From: Hemileia vastatrix
Taxonomy: Eukaryota; Basidiomycota; Pucciniomycetes; Pucciniales; Zaghouaniaceae
Direction of reading: 5' to 3'
NCBI GenBank assembly: GCA_030280995.1
Contig: JASXTE010000007.1
Coordinates: 12,649,501 to 12,713,500, forward strand
Length of the DNA: 64,000 nucleotides
A model generated the notes under the pieces. The model had not been told where the DNA came from. It did no database searches and saw only the letters and a list, made by a program, of their open reading frames with translations. A program made the translations under genes and the position numbers. Of the stretch, positions 20,801-33,227 are shown piece after piece (the stretch's first letter is position 1; each line of letters opens with the position of its first letter).

Positions 20801-21380
20801 CAAAAACCAAGGGTTTTCCCATTGCTCATATGTGTGGCTAAGGTAATGTTTTTGAAAGGTGTAGAAGAAACCCTAGTGGTGCACAATTTAAAGGACTTAC
20901 TTTTAGACCCCAATATTACCACTCCTAAGCTTTTCCTTACATCCAAATCTTCATCTTCACTTCCCTCTTATAAATTTTCAATTCTTTATTTATCAACAAA
21001 ATCACATCTTATAAAGTGGTGCAGTTTAACCTCATGCTGGAGGCCCAAATCTTGATCTTCAGAATCAAGTCCACTGAAATTGTGCAGTTTAACCTCTTTC
21101 TGGAGGACTTTATCTTGCTGATCTTCACAAAAATTGATTTTATTTTCTTTCTTCATTATCTTCAGATTTTTTAGTTTAACATATTTAATTATCTTGAAAT
21201 TTATTTTGTCTTTTCTTGAGTTTTCTTCTGTCCTACAAAAATAATCAGGGGCTTCACTAATGCTCACATGTGTGGCCAAGTTATTTTTTTAAAAGGCATA
21301 GAAGAAACATAAGCAGTTCACAAATGGGCGGACTTACTTTTAGACCCCAATCTCACCACCCCAAAGTTTTCATTATATCT
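17880..21380 (-). pseudogene. pol: Decayed pol of element F
   Basis: Recognisable blocks on the minus strand in order: linker repeats with hairpins (21106-21022), pre-RT region (20775-20476), RT fingers and palm (20422-20060), FIDDGG catalytic box near 19957-19930, RT thumb and RNase H (19654-18906), integrase HHCC finger ending C-E-E-F in place of CEEC (18676-18341), integrase core D...DGG...E (18277-17972). Many frameshifts and nonsense codons separate the blocks. Nearest relatives here are elements E and C. There is no chromodomain. Confidence 0.88.
18980..21106 (-). repeat. Three hairpin repeats inside F pol
   Basis: Minus-strand copies at 21106-21084 (CCTC...GAGG, tail TTAAACTGC), 21043-21022 (same) and 19002-18980 (CCTCCCCCAAGAGG, tail TTAAACTGG). 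In the coding frame they read LQ-x-EVKL or LPQEVKL. Homologous sites carry hairpins in C pol. Confidence 0.75.
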
Positions 21381-21381
21381 T

Positions 21382-24166
21382 TCAATTAAGATATGTAACC
21401 CATCTTCTTTCTTGAACTTGAATAAAAAATAATTGAAAAACTTGAGAGAGAAAAGAGATTTGATAAAAAACTTGAGGAATACTTTCAGAGAAGAGAAATA
21501 TGAAAAAGAGAAGATTAAAAATCCACTTGGTATATCTCCAAGGGAACTGAGCTACAGAAGCCTGAGACTTTCTCATCTTGAGGAGAGGTTGTAGCACTAG
21601 GGTGATCAGCCCTACACACTCTAAAAAATAAGACTCTCCATCAGAGCCTGAGCCAGATTCCAAAAAACCAGAAGTAGCCCTATATTTCCTTCTTATCTCA
21701 CAACAATCAGGATAGTGGCACATAGAGCTAAGCCCAGGCCTAGTATCCCAACCCTCTTCACCAGGTGAAGACAAACTCATATGTAAGGTCCTTTCATCAC
21801 TTCCAGTAAACTCCAAGCTAATTCCAACTCCATGTTGATAACCAATCCTGGCTGCAAAACCCATCAAAAAAATGGCCTCCCAAAACTGCCCTAACAGTGC
21901 CTTTTTCAATATAAAAATTCCACCTTCCCAGAAGCTCCACACATATAGAGGTAAGCCAAGGCTTAGTATCCCAGCCCTCTTCAACAGGAAAAGACAACCT
22001 CATATTCAGGGTCCTTTTATCCTTCCCTGTCAACTCCAAGATGATACTAACTCCAGGTTGATACCCAATCCTGGCTTAAAAATCAATCAAAATTGGGCCA
22101 CCCAAAACTGCCCTAACAGTTCCTTTTTCAATGTAAAAGTGCACCTTCAGAGAAGCTCCACCAACATCCAGCTTCAGAAACTCTGCTGTCCCCACCAATT
22201 CAGTCACATGTCCACCAATCCCTCTCAAATTCCCACCAATACCAGTTTCAATGGAAAGGCCCTATTGACTTGCCTCAGATAAAGAAATTAGATTGATCTG
22301 AGAACCAGAATCAACCAAATCTCTAATGACTTTGCCACTCAGAGTGACATTGAAAGACCCCAGAGAAGAAGAGAAATGAGTCTCCAAATTCTCCCCAAAC
22401 CTTTCAGCAGAATCATATATGTATTCTACCTCCCCAGAAGAAACCCTTCTCCTGGTCAATAACTTCTTTTGTCTATCAGAAAACCCAGGACTGATAGCAT
22501 ACATCCCCCATGATTAAGGGAAGCCTGACCCTGGTTCATCCTATCCAACACAAAGTCCATAGAATTCACTTGACCAGAAAAAACTGGCCTCTTAAAGTGA
22601 GCCCTTGGCTTCACCATCTTGGTCCTAGAAGATTCTTGAGGACCAGAACTACCAACAGATTTACCTTCAACAGGAATCAAACCAGATCCCTCACCAGACC
22701 CTCTAACTCCAGCATGCTTTGGCAATGAAGCCAAAGGGGCATCCTCCTCATAGTCAGAATCAAATTTTGTAAGCATTGTCTCACCATTCATGTCCAATGC
22801 TTCAAAACTAGGGGGGCCATTATCAGATATACCCTTCTGCATGTTATACAGCTCCTCTTTTCTGTAATTCTTCTTGGCTGCACCCAGCTTAGGATCCGCC
22901 TTGGGAGCCTTGGGTTTAGGTTGAGCCTGTGAATTTCTCTTAAGCCTACCCACTCTACCAGCAAAAAATTCATAAACACCAGCCAGAAATTCCCTCCACG
23001 ACTGTCCTTCACAAGAATACAACTCCAAACTACCATAAGAAGTAGAAACAGAGACCTTATTTACCTCCTTCCCTTTCCCCTTAACATCAACACCCTTCAA
23101 ATCTTGGCCTCCTCTTATTGAGGCCACCCCTACTCCTGACCAAATCCACTGGAGCCTTCCCCTCACTAGGTTTTTCGAAAGAACCATCAGGAAACTTTAA
23201 AAACACCCTCCCATAAAATTCCACATTTACCTCTGACACATCTCTGTTCAGAGCCTAAAAATTATTTTACTTGTGCCCCCTCCTAGTACAATAGGAGCAC
23301 ACCCAAGGATGACTGCTACCACCAGCACTCCTCTCAAAAGGCTTGGCCTGCTGCATTAAGGCCCTATTCACCTTCTGAGTCTCCTGCACAAAGATGTGAA
23401 ACTGCTTGGTTAAATCCACCAGTTGCTTCATCACTGGGTCCCTCTCTTCTTTAGGAGCCTTTACCACCTTCTGCTCCTCCTTCTTTACCTTATCCTCCTC
23501 CTCAGCCAAAGCCTCACTGACTTTGCTAACATATTTGAAACACCCCTCCTGATAGGTGTCCACAGAATTTTTCACCCTGTCCAAGGCAGGAAAATTCTGG
23601 TACCCATTAGCCAGAGTATTCATCATATCCTTCCTTGACAGCTCCTTCAATACATTCATCCTGAAATCCCTGGACAGGGAAAACCAAAAAACATCCTTGG
23701 CAGCATTTTCATGTGGCAACTCTTCTACTTCCACCAAATACTCAACTACAGAATCAAATTGCAACATATACTTCCTTTAACTGTGAAGTTTACTCAAACC
23801 AGAATAAGATTGCCACTCACTTACCACCTTATTCAGATACACCATGGCAAATCTGACCCCTCATCTATCCACCATTTACCTGCACAACAACTTCCAATCC
23901 CTCTTCTTGTAACCATACATGGCTACCACCTCCTTCTCCACTGTGCTATCCCCAATGACAAATATGATTTGCTTCACCATATCCAGCTAAGAAGCACCAT
24001 CCACCCCAGAATTGGCCTCATACTTCTTCAAAAAAAACTTTACATCTTCTCCATTAAACTTGGTCCCATACTAAGTTTTAATCCTAAAACATTCTCTAAC
24101 CACCACAGCAGGAGGGCCTCCCTCTCCACTTACAGTCACCACAGGAATAGAGGAACCAGAATCCAT
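21382..24166 (-). pseudogene. gag: Decayed gag-protease of element F
   Basis: From ATG 24166 the translation follows element C Gag but with stops (for example within the first 130 codons). The zinc knuckle remnant CSYCTRRGHK is cut by a stop near 23265; an acidic linker and the protease DSGSQINL motif (near 22310) follow. The C-terminal protease segment is present twice (see the tandem duplication). Non-functional. Confidence 0.85.
21765..22210 (-). repeat. 222-bp tandem duplication in F protease
   Basis: The block containing CAAAACTGCCCTAACAGT occurs at 21881 and again at 22103, with flanking sequence also duplicated. The translation repeats EKGTVRAVLGG and a following ISLEFTG / IILELTG segment. 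222 bases is 74 codons, so the duplication kept frame. Elements C and D have one copy. Confidence 0.75.
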
Positions 24167-24269
24167 ACCCTTCAAACTAATATCACCAAATTACAAACAA
24201 AAACTACCACCAAAGGTCCAACCAAAGACAACAAGGACTCAAAATAACTAGCAAGTCCTACACAATGTA

Positions 24270-24281
24270 GAGCACCAGAAA
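24270..24281 (-). promoter_or_regulatory. Candidate primer-binding site of element F
   Basis: After the 5' LTR end (minus strand ...CTCTACA) comes TTTC then TGGTGCTCTACA, which starts TGG as a tRNA CCA complement would. The site resembles the LTR end itself, so it is uncertain. Confidence 0.35.
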
Positions 24282-25334
24282 TGTAGAGAATCTTATAGCA
24301 CTAGCTATAGGCCTTGACAAAGGGAGTTGGAAAAACCAGAGAGAGAATCCCCTGTTGCTTTAGAAAAATAAAGTGAGATTGACCTTCTAAATTAAATTGA
24401 GTCTTGATTTCTAAAACCCCTTTCCAACACACTTGACTTCCTAATCAGTCAAGGAAGTAGTCCCCAGACAGACTTCTATACCAAAGAACTGAAATGTAGA
24501 CAGATTTCCACAACAGAAAACAAAAGATACTTGATGTATTTTCAAAGCTACACCAGAGACAGCAAGATACTTGATATAGCTTTCAAGACTATACCAGAGA
24601 AACAGTGGCAAGAGTTAAGTTAAATGAAGAAATAACTTTGCAAAAAAAAACAGCCGATTTTGGCCAAAAACCAGTGAAAACAGAGTAAGAAACAGTGATC
24701 TAATATCCAGATGGTTGTATAATAAACAGAGCTGCCCCAAACTGTCTTATTCAGTATGTACACACAGACCCCCATCTAAAATCTATTCTACAGCAACTAA
24801 TTTAAATTTTCTTCCTGCCAAATTGCATAATAACCCTCTAGAAGTGCTCCCCAGAATGCTATGGTAGAGGCAGGTGGGCCACCCTGAAGCAGCCTGGCCT
24901 CCTAAGGCCAGAAAATCACTAAAAACAAGTAAAAAACCAGAAAAAAACAGAAAAACACCTTAAACCAAAAAATATGCTAAAACATCATCAAGACAAAAAA
25001 TGTAGAGAAAAATCAGGGCTATCTATTGGTACTAAGAATTTAACCCTAAGACTTAAGGTTAGCCCAGAAAACACAAAAAACAAAATTAAACAATTATAGT
25101 AAAAATGAAAAGTGACCAAAAGAGCCCTTAAAACTTGGAATATGAAAATATCATGAAAAAATAAACCATAGAGAAAAACCAGGGCTATTCAATGATAATA
25201 GCCTTGTCCTGTAGCTCCAATATGTATCCTGTGAACCCAGAAAAATATCATAATAAAAATCAATGTCATTTAAGACATCACCAAAGGGTACCAAAATTCA
25301 CAACAAAGGCCCCAGCCAATGTTGGATCACCACA
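24282..25334 (-). repeat. 5' LTR of element F
   Basis: 1053 bp, minus strand TGTGGTGATCC...GATTCTCTACA. It differs from the 3' LTR at many positions, so the insertion is old, in line with the decayed genes. Confidence 0.88.
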
Positions 25335-25703
25335 GCTTAAGTTTATTTTGTCCTTAAGATGCAATTTTTCATCCTTTGAAATTTGGAAAGGCCCCCAATT
25401 TTTGGCAAAAAAGGATGGTGAGTATATAATGTTACATAGTTTTCAGTATAATAAAAGGTTGATAAGATTGATTAGGTCTTCTTTATAGTATTTGAGCATA
25501 AATTTAATAATAAATTATGTCTTTTATTTCTTCACATTGAGCAGTTATAATTTCAAATAAAGGACTTAAATTTTAATAGATTATTTGTATAGTTACTGTA
25601 AGTTTGTTTTTTATATAATTTAAATAGATTTAAAATAATTCAGAAGTAGATGCTTCTAAAGGAACATAAAAGAACCCCTTTTATAGAAAATTGTAATACA
25701 ATG
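25335..25703. other. Spacer between element F and the next LTR
   Basis: AT-rich; the short frame at 25192-25488 is mostly LTR sequence. Nothing supported. Confidence 0.5.
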
Positions 25704-26794
25704 TTGTGGTCTTCCAACATTGGCAGGGGACTTTGTTGTGTGTTTTGGTGCTGTTTGTGCATGTCTTAATTGACATCTGTTGAAGAATTGGGTATTTTTC
25801 TGGATTTATTCTGTGGATATTGGGTCTGGGGGTATGTGGGTACTATCATTGGATAGCCCCAGTTTTTATATATTTCATGTCTTGATAATATATTTCATAT
25901 TCTAAGTTTTAAGGGGTCAATTCCTCATTCTTCAGTTACAAAAGATAGCTGTTTAATTTTGTTTTTTTTGTTTTACAGGCTAACCTTAAGTCTTAAAGTT
26001 AAGTACTTAGTACCATTGGATAGAGCTAATTTTTCTCTATATTTCATGTCTCAATTTTGTTATAGTGAAATTCCGTGTTTTAAAGGTTTTAGTAGTTGTA
26101 GCTAATTTTTCTAAGTAGATTAGTGGTTTTTATTAGTTTTCTGGCTTCAGGGAGGCTGGGCCGCTTCAGGCAGCATCTCCGACATCGGGCGGCCCGCCCG
26201 CCTCTGTTTTAGGAGGTTGGGGAGTGCTCCAGGAGGGTTTTTATGCAGTTTGGCAGGTACAGGCGCCAGATTGGTGGGTGCGCATGGGCTCTTAGTTAGT
26301 GGTCTGTGTGTACATAGTGAATAAGACAGTTTGGGACAACCTTAATCATCATACAACCATCCGGAGGTGATCTCATTGTTCCTCACTCAGTTTTCACTGT
26401 TTTCTGGCCACAATTGGCTGTGTTTGTTGCAAGTAAGTTCTTCATTTAACTTAACTTTGGCAACTGTTTTCTCTTTTATAGTCTTGCAAGCTATAGCAAG
26501 TATTATTGCTGTCTCTGGTGTGGATTTGCAGCCTACACCAAGTATCTTTGCTGTCTCTGGTGTGGACTTTGTTCTACATTTCAGTTCTTTGGTCTGGTAG
26601 TCTATCTGGGGACTACTTTCTTGGCTCATCAAGCAGTCAAGTGTGTTAAATAGGAGCTTTAGCAAACAGGAACCAACTTACTTTAGCAAGTAAATCTCAC
26701 TCTATTTTTCTAAAGGGACTGGGGATTTTCTCTCTGGTTTTTCTCCAACTCCTTTGGTCAAGGCCTATAGCTAGTACTATAGGATTGTCTATAA
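25704..26794 (+). repeat. F/E-type LTR, plus orientation
   Basis: Starts TGTGGTCTTCCAACATTGG and ends GGATTGTCTATA, matching the F LTR and the E 3' LTR (56718-57596). It contains two direct copies of a TTGCTGTCTCTGGTGTGGA block (26503-26570). The D gag fragment follows immediately without a primer site or leader. D's own 3' LTR (36986) belongs to a different family, so this may be the 5' LTR of an E-type element into which D was inserted, or a recombinant end. Confidence 0.8.
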
Positions 26795-28259
26795 CGAGTT
26801 GGAGAAGAAAATAAATGAAGTGGCAAAGGTGAAAGAATTGCTTAGGCCCAAGAGTTCTCCTCAACCATTGTGTTTTGCTACTATGGTGTGTTACTATTGT
26901 AATAAGGAGGGAAATACTAGGATGAGGTGTAATGCACTTCAAAAGGATAAAGAGGAGAGGGTAGTTTACGAGGATGGAACTATGCTTATGTTGGAAGATG
27001 GGACTAAGCTTGTCAAAGACAAGGATCAAGGGATGCAAGCCATGGTCATTTATCATATTAATAAAAAGTCTATGGAGGGCAGGTCAAGCAAGGGCAAGGA
27101 GCCTGAAGCTAAATAGAAAGGCAAGGATGGGAAGTCAGTCAATTTTGCAGTTACTTGCGTAGTTTTGGATTTTAAAGTAAAAGAAGGAGCAGTTGAAGGG
27201 CCACTTACTTCAGCACATTTGGAGATGTTTTCAGCAAAGCACAAGAAAATGGCCCCACCTACAATTAGTAGGCCAAGAAGAGCTGGTGCTAGGTATGAAA
27301 ATCCAAAGGATATGGAGGAAGTAGGGTATACTACTAGAGAGAATACACCTGCGCCTATTGAGGATGTTGAAATGGATGGTATGTAACCAGTTGGCTATGG
27401 TGCGGATCATCAGGTAGAAGATCAAACAATGATGATGGAGGAGTCAGAGGCAGTACAGCAAAGAGTGGTACCTGCTGAAGGAATGCCAGGAACAAAGCGC
27501 AATACTCCAAGGAATTCACCTGGAAGAGCAAAGGCTGATGCAAAGGGGACTCAACCTAAATGGAGGATGCAGCGCCCGGTTCACTCCGATATTCCTAAGG
27601 CAGCTGAGGATTTTGTTGTGCAATGTTTGAAGACTAAAGTTTCTGTTCCATTGGGGGTGCTGACAGCAGTAGCACCGGATGTAGTGAATGAAATTGTGGA
27701 TAAGTGCAGGAAGAAAAGGGTTGCTAATTGCGCTGAGTTTGATGTTGGAGAGCAGTTATTTCAGCCAGTTGTTGGATTACCTAGGGCACCACATTATGCA
27801 GGACCCTTAGGGTATTTAACAATTACTGTAAATGGTAAGTAAATTACAGCATTAGTGGATACAGGTTTGCAAATCAATGTGGTGTCAGTAGATGATGCTG
27901 TCAAGTTAGGTCTTCCTGTTAAAGATGGTGAGGGTACTGTCGCAGGAATTGGTGGAGGTAGGTTTCCTGTTATAGGTGTAGCAGAGTATGTATGCACTAA
28001 AATTGTGGGAGCAACAAGGGATATACATTTTTCTGCTCCAATGGGTGTAGTTAAACTAGTTTTAGGCACACCACTTTCAATGGATTATTGTTTAAATAAT
28101 AATATTGGAATAAGGATTTTGGGTGATTATGGTATTCCAGTAACAGCAGTCTTAGTAGCTCCCAAGGATGGTGGCTGGGAAACTAAGTACTCTAGAGCTG
28201 CACAATTAGAGAAAGAAAGAGAGTTCTATGAGGAAGTCTCAGATGATGAGATAGGGTGA
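26795..28259 (+). pseudogene. gag: Decayed gag C-terminus and protease of element D
   Basis: One frame with stops at 27114, 27384 and 27840. It begins inside Gag just before the zinc knuckle CYYCNKEGNTRMRC, in which the knuckle histidine is asparagine (CX2CX4NX4C). A linker and the protease follow, with LVDTGLQIN as active site near 27855 and the flap IGGGRFPVIG. The N-terminal capsid is absent. Pol starts in the -1 frame at the end of this ORF (28256), as in element C. Confidence 0.85.
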
Positions 28260-30181
28260 CCTCCATGAAGGTGCCAACATTTTCATTAGGGACTGGCATT
28301 TTAGGTGTTACTATCTCCCAGGATGAGAGGAACCCAGATAGTGACCAGTCAGTCCAACAAGAAGGGATACGTAAAGCAGTACTTCATAGGTGTCTTGGGA
28401 ATACTACAGTAGAATGTATTATACCTAATCTTTTTGATTTCTTTGATTATGTATTTTTTCATACTTATATTAAAAAGAAAAGACAAAAACAGGATTTAGG
28501 TGTAACCCATAGTTATATTAGAAAGGGTTTGATTTTAAGTAATGAAGGGAGCAGCAAGCGCTGTTTAGCATCTAAGTATAAACCAGTGGCTGTCAAGGTT
28601 AAACCAGTAAATGTACCAATTCCTGATTTGAATCATTCTTTGCAGAGGCCGGTGCTGTCTAGGAATCCTTATGATACTCCTTTAACAAAGTTTTCACCTG
28701 AATTTGCGCCTACTAGTAAAATCACAATGGAAAGGCTTCAGATGGTTAATTCTTGACCAGAGGATTGGTTGTTGCAGGAAGAAAAGAAGTTGTTGTTACA
28801 TGTTATGGTTCTCAGAGAAAGGCTGTTGCATTTTCTGAAGAGGAAAGGGGTTTGTTGAAACACTCTTAAGGTAAACCTTATATTGTTCCAGTTATACCTC
28901 ATGCGCCGTGGCAAAAAAAGTCTTTTCCAATACCAGCGGCTGTAAGAGAAGAGTATACGGAATTAATTAGGGGAAGGTTAAGGTCTGGCTTGTATGAACA
29001 GTCTATGTCTAGTTATTCAAGTCCAGTGTTTTGTGTTGTTAAAAATAATGGTAAATTAAGGTTTGTTCATGATCTTAGGGAGATGAACAAGGTTACGGTA
29101 AAGGACACAGGAATGCCACCAATGCCAGAGGAGTTTGCGGATTCTTTTGCGGGATGGGCATGTTATGAAATAGGTGATATTATGGGAGGATACAATGAGT
29201 GCAAATTGGACGAATCATCCAGACCCACGACGACGTTTGAAACCCCTATGGGGTACTTCAGGTTGACAAGGTTACCACAAGGCACAACAAATTCTGTGGC
29301 GGTATACCAAGCACAGATGATGTGGATATTGCAAGATGAAATTCCAGAACATGTGGGAATTTTCATTGATGATGGAGGTATAAAAGGATCAGCCAGCAAT
29401 TACGATGGGGAGGTGTTAGAGAAGAATCCGTATATTAGAAGGTTTTTTTGGGAATATGAAATTACCCTGGAAAGAGTGCTATTCAGGATAGAGGAGGCAT
29501 GATTAACAATCTCTGGATCCAAGTTTGCTTGTTGTGTTCCAGCTCTAGATATAGTGGGACATGTGGTATGCAAGGAAGGGAGGATCATTGCGGAAAAGCA
29601 GAAGAATAAGGTGCTTACATGGCCAAGGCCAAGAAATACTATGGAAGTTAGAGGATTTTTAGGCATTTGTACATATGTAAGAATGTTTATTTGAGATTTT
29701 GCTTTGTTGTATTAACCTTTAAGGCGCTTAACAAGAAAAGATGTTGTATGGGATTGGATGGAAGAATGCAATGAGTGATTTGAGTTGATGAAAAGGATTG
29801 TAGGAAAAGATATTCTTTTGAAGAAATTGGAGTATGGACCAAGCGCTGGGAAAATTACTCTAGCGGTGGATTCTAGTGTAACCGCAGTGGGGGAAGTTTT
29901 GATGCAGGAGGATGAGGAAGGTAATTATAGACCTGTCCTTTATGAATCTAAGACTTTTACTAGAGTAGATTCTAGGTACTCTCAGTTTAAGCTGGAGTTA
30001 TGCGGAGTAGCAAAGATTCTTAAGAAGCTACAATGGATGCTTTGGGGGCAAGATTTTGAGTTTCAGGTTGATGCGCTATTGTTGGTGCAAATTATTAGTA
30101 GCCCAAGTTTACCAGATGTGCCCATTACGAGGTGGGTGGTGCAGATTAATTTGTTTTCTTTTGATTTAGTCCATAAGCCGG
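28256..30181 (+). pseudogene. pol: Decayed pol of element D, part 1 (RT, RNase H start)
   Basis: Contains the pre-RT linker (to 28756), a frameshifted stretch (28757-28989), RT with LTRLPQGTTNS and the catalytic FIDDGG near 29362, a TGA at 29500, a shifted thumb region and RNase H (29785-30180) with VDSSVTAVG and LELCGVAKILKK. The frame ends at the solo LTR inserted at 30182. Confidence 0.88.
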
Positions 30182-31295
30182 TGTGGTAGCCTAAAGTTTA
30201 GTATGGCACCTAAGTACGTAAATAGAGTTATTACGGCGCGCAAGATTGGCATTATTATTTTTTACAAAAGGGTTTTATTTAATTTATTTGAGTTTTAAAT
30301 ATGAAGAAATTGGTCAAGAGCAAATGCATACACGAAAACAATTTATTTTGTGGAGAAAACTTATTTTTACGGTCTGAAGAGTTTATAAGTATCAATTCGA
30401 GTCACTCAAGAACCTTGGGAAATTTTCCCAGAATTTTTACTATTTTTCTTATATTTTTAAATGAATTTTAAAGTTTTATAGAAATATTTTCGTTTTTAGA
30501 AAATATTTAGCTTTGATAAATTTTCACGGGGTGATTAGAGCTGCGCAGACTACGAAAATTATTTTCGAATGTAAAGGGAAAGTGGCTCTATTATGTGTAA
30601 TTTTTCTAGATTTTTTATTATAGTTTTAAAGGTTCTAATTGAGTCCGGACGGAATCCGCTTGGACTCTGTTCAGACTCCATACGAGCTCGGTATGGGCTC
30701 CGGATTGACTCTGGGTGAGCTCTGGAGGGGAAAAATTAGGCACGTGACTAGGAATACTTAAGAGCCTCTCAAACTCAAAATTGAAGGGGGGGATACAACA
30801 TACAGCTTAATCTTTAACCACCACAGTCTCATTTTTTATTACTCAACAAATTAATTAAATTTGTAATACCCTTATAACTTTATATTTTATATATAACATT
30901 TTAGAAATACTACTCAACAATTTAAATCACACTTCATACAGGGTATCTTTAGAAAGGTCTTCATCACTGGGACTTGATTATTGCTGTCTCTTAAAAATTC
31001 AAATTATTATAAAAACATAAAAGTCAATCTTTTCAGATCTTTCACTGGTACACCTTAATTGTTGTTATCAGTATTTCTTTCTCAACAGCCACTTTTACTT
31101 AAATCTCAATAAGCGTTAAATATTTTAGAGTTTCATTATTTTTTATCAATCAGATCCAAGTAGACTGGTTGGCTTAGTGATTTAGAATTCCCATTTTGTT
31201 ATTTTTATTGGAAGGACGGGGTTTTCAGCTAAATCTACGTATCTCCTCCGGATTCTGCTTACAGCAAGGCGACTGTAAGAGTTTACCTTACCATA
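30182..31295 (+). repeat. Solo LTR of the C family inside D pol
   Basis: 1114 bp, TGTGGTAGCC...TTACCATA, the same as the C LTRs. Perfect 4-bp duplication CCGG at 30178-30181 and 31296-31299. Removing it restores the D pol order between HKP and GK, matching C. It shows that the family uses 4-bp duplications and that its true ends are TGTGGTA/TACCATA. Confidence 0.95.
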
Positions 31296-32419
31296 CCGGG
31301 AAAGTTTTTCACTATTCCAGATTCATTATCTAGAAGACTGCCGTGTGAAGAAGACTTGGAAGCCAAGGAATTTGAAGAAGATAAGAAATGGGTAAACGGG
31401 ATAGTTTATTTTTATGAAAGATTTGGAAAGGTCGTCCGCAATGACAATAAACTAGCAGGCAAGGTCGTCCGTCATGACAATAAACTAGCAGGCAAGATTG
31501 TCTGCAATGACAATAAACTAGTAGTGTGGAAAGTCCGTAAAGATATAAAAGTAGATGTTGAATATGCAAAGGATTTTTGTAGCAAAGGTAGTCTGCAACT
31601 TGATTTATGGAATGCTGAAGCTAATGTAGCAACAAGAAGTGCGCTAGGCAAGGCAGTGGAAGAGTCAGATGATGAAGATGATTCAAGGGAAAGTCAAGAT
31701 ATTAGTACTCATTTCAAAGAGGGGGAGTATTCTGAAGATGACGCATCTACTTATGAGGGAGTAAAGTTGTTAAGGTTATATCTGGAAGGTAGTAGTCAAC
31801 CAGATTTTTGCAATAAAAAGGTTTGGCGCAATATTGAAAAGCGCGCTAAAGACTATTTTATTAAAAATGGGAAGTTATGGAAGGATCAAGCTTTGTTTCC
31901 TCAGTTAGTTGTCCAAACTAGGAAAAGTAAGGAGAAGATACTCAGGGAGTTACATGAGAACTTAGGACATAGAGGTCAAGAGGAGACTTATTGCAGAGTT
32001 AGTGAAAGATTCTGGTGGACCAATATGAAGAATGAAGTAAGAGATTGGGTTAAATCTTGTCCTGAATGTCAGCATAGGAGTTACAGAAATCCAAAAGAGA
32101 AAGGTAGAGCAACAGGCAAAGATACTGTTTTTGGTAGCGTCAGTTTAGATGCATTTCATATAAAAGAAGACACTTTAAATACTTGGTAGTAGCCAGGAAT
32201 GATCTATCAGGATGGGTCAAAGCAGAGCCGTTGGTAAATCTTAAGGCGAGTAATGTAGCTGAATTCTTGAAGAAATAATGGGTTTATAGGTACAGGGTAA
32301 TGAAGATGGTGACCGTAGATGGTGGTGCTGAATTTGCTGGATAATTCCAAGAAGTAGTCAAAGGTATTGGCCCAAGGCTACGAGTTGCAACACCATATTA
32401 TCCTGAAGCAGAGGGGATG
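31296..32419 (+). pseudogene. pol: Decayed pol of element D, part 2 (RNase H end, integrase finger and core start)
   Basis: After a shifted start, the frame 31356-32189 carries three 11-codon repeats (31431-31520), an acidic linker (EESDDEDDSRE), and the integrase finger HENLGHRGQEETY...CPECQ. The core then decays (stops near 32189, 32276 and 32341) and is cut by an LTR at 32420. Confidence 0.85.
31431..31520 (+). repeat. Three in-frame hairpin repeats in D pol
   Basis: Copies start at 31431, 31464 and 31497 (33-bp period). Each has a short stem around CCGCAAT or similar (GTC/GAC; TTGTC/GACAA in the third) and the tail ATAAACTAG. Translation repeats V-V-R-N-D-N-K-L. Same tail and loop as the C repeats after pol. 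Confidence 0.75.
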
Positions 32420-33227
32420 TGTCACGTGCTACATGACACTCGAGGAAAAATCAGCTCATTAAATCAATAATAAAGAGGTCTAAATCCATATTTGAAGCAC
32501 AGAAGTTATTCTACATATCAACTTCCACTTTCCTTTGTGTACTCACTATTCAACCACACTAATCTAAAAGTTTAAATCTAAATTAGTTAATCTCTCAATA
32601 GTTTGTTCAGTCTTTTCCTTGATAGGTGATGCACAGCGCAACGGCCAATGCAATATTCCGCTAAAGGTTTATTATGTGTCTGTGGGTTATTAACAGGGGT
32701 AGTGAGCATGGACGGGATGATTAGTGGAGGGTCAAAGGGTTAACAGATGTTAGTGAGGAGGGTCCAGGTGTAATGGTTGTTTTTTCGGAGGTCTGTGGTG
32801 TGCGGAATTATGGATGGACATGAGGGAAATGCAAGGAGGAGTATTGGATATAAAAGGGATTGGATTTTGGTTTGACATTCTTTAGAATTAAATTATAAAA
32901 CATATATATAGTTAATAGTGGTAAATCTTCATGTTAAATCATTATTATTGTACATTTCCTTACTTTCTCAGTAACCATTTCTAAAAACTTAAATCTTTGA
33001 TTATTGAGTTTCCAACCCTTTGTGAGATCCTAAGAATATTAATATTACCTTTAAACTATATTGAGATTTTTATTGAACATATCTCAAAGAAGCAGCTCTT
33101 CCTTTGACTCATCTTTGAATCACTTCCTTGAATATTTCCTCTGTACTTCAAAGAAGTCTCTAAACTCTTTCCTCCATCTCACTTTCTAGGAACACCTTTG
33201 ACCTTGTGCGTAGGTCATCTGGTGACA
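32420..33227 (+). repeat. Solo LTR of an unrelated family in D integrase
   Basis: 808 bp with TGTCAC...GTGACA ends and a perfect 5-bp duplication GGATG (32415-32419, 33228-33232). TATAAAAGGG at 32849 is its likely promoter. It splits the integrase between PEAEG-M and AERGHQV. Orientation is taken from the TATA box. Confidence 0.92.

Larger units (their letters stand above)
15848..25334 (-). mobile_element. Element F: decayed full-length Gypsy element
   Basis: LTRs at 15848-16902 and 24282-25334 bound a minus-strand element: gag, protease, RT with FIDD, RNase H, integrase, a short post-pol region with hairpins, an antisense zinc-cluster gene, and a polypurine tract. Flanks GCCT / GCTT suggest a 4-bp duplication with one change. 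Gene order and sequence match element C, but every gene carries several stops and shifts. Confidence 0.88.

Noticed and set aside
23711..24247. 178-codon plus-strand ORF opposite F gag
   Set aside because: Shadow of the antisense-read gag; no matching domain and no conservation opposite C gag.
25704..26794. This LTR as the true 5' LTR of element D
   Set aside because: D's 3' LTR at 36986 starts with unrelated sequence after TGTGGT, whereas 25704-26794 matches the F and E LTRs. No matching target duplication was found.
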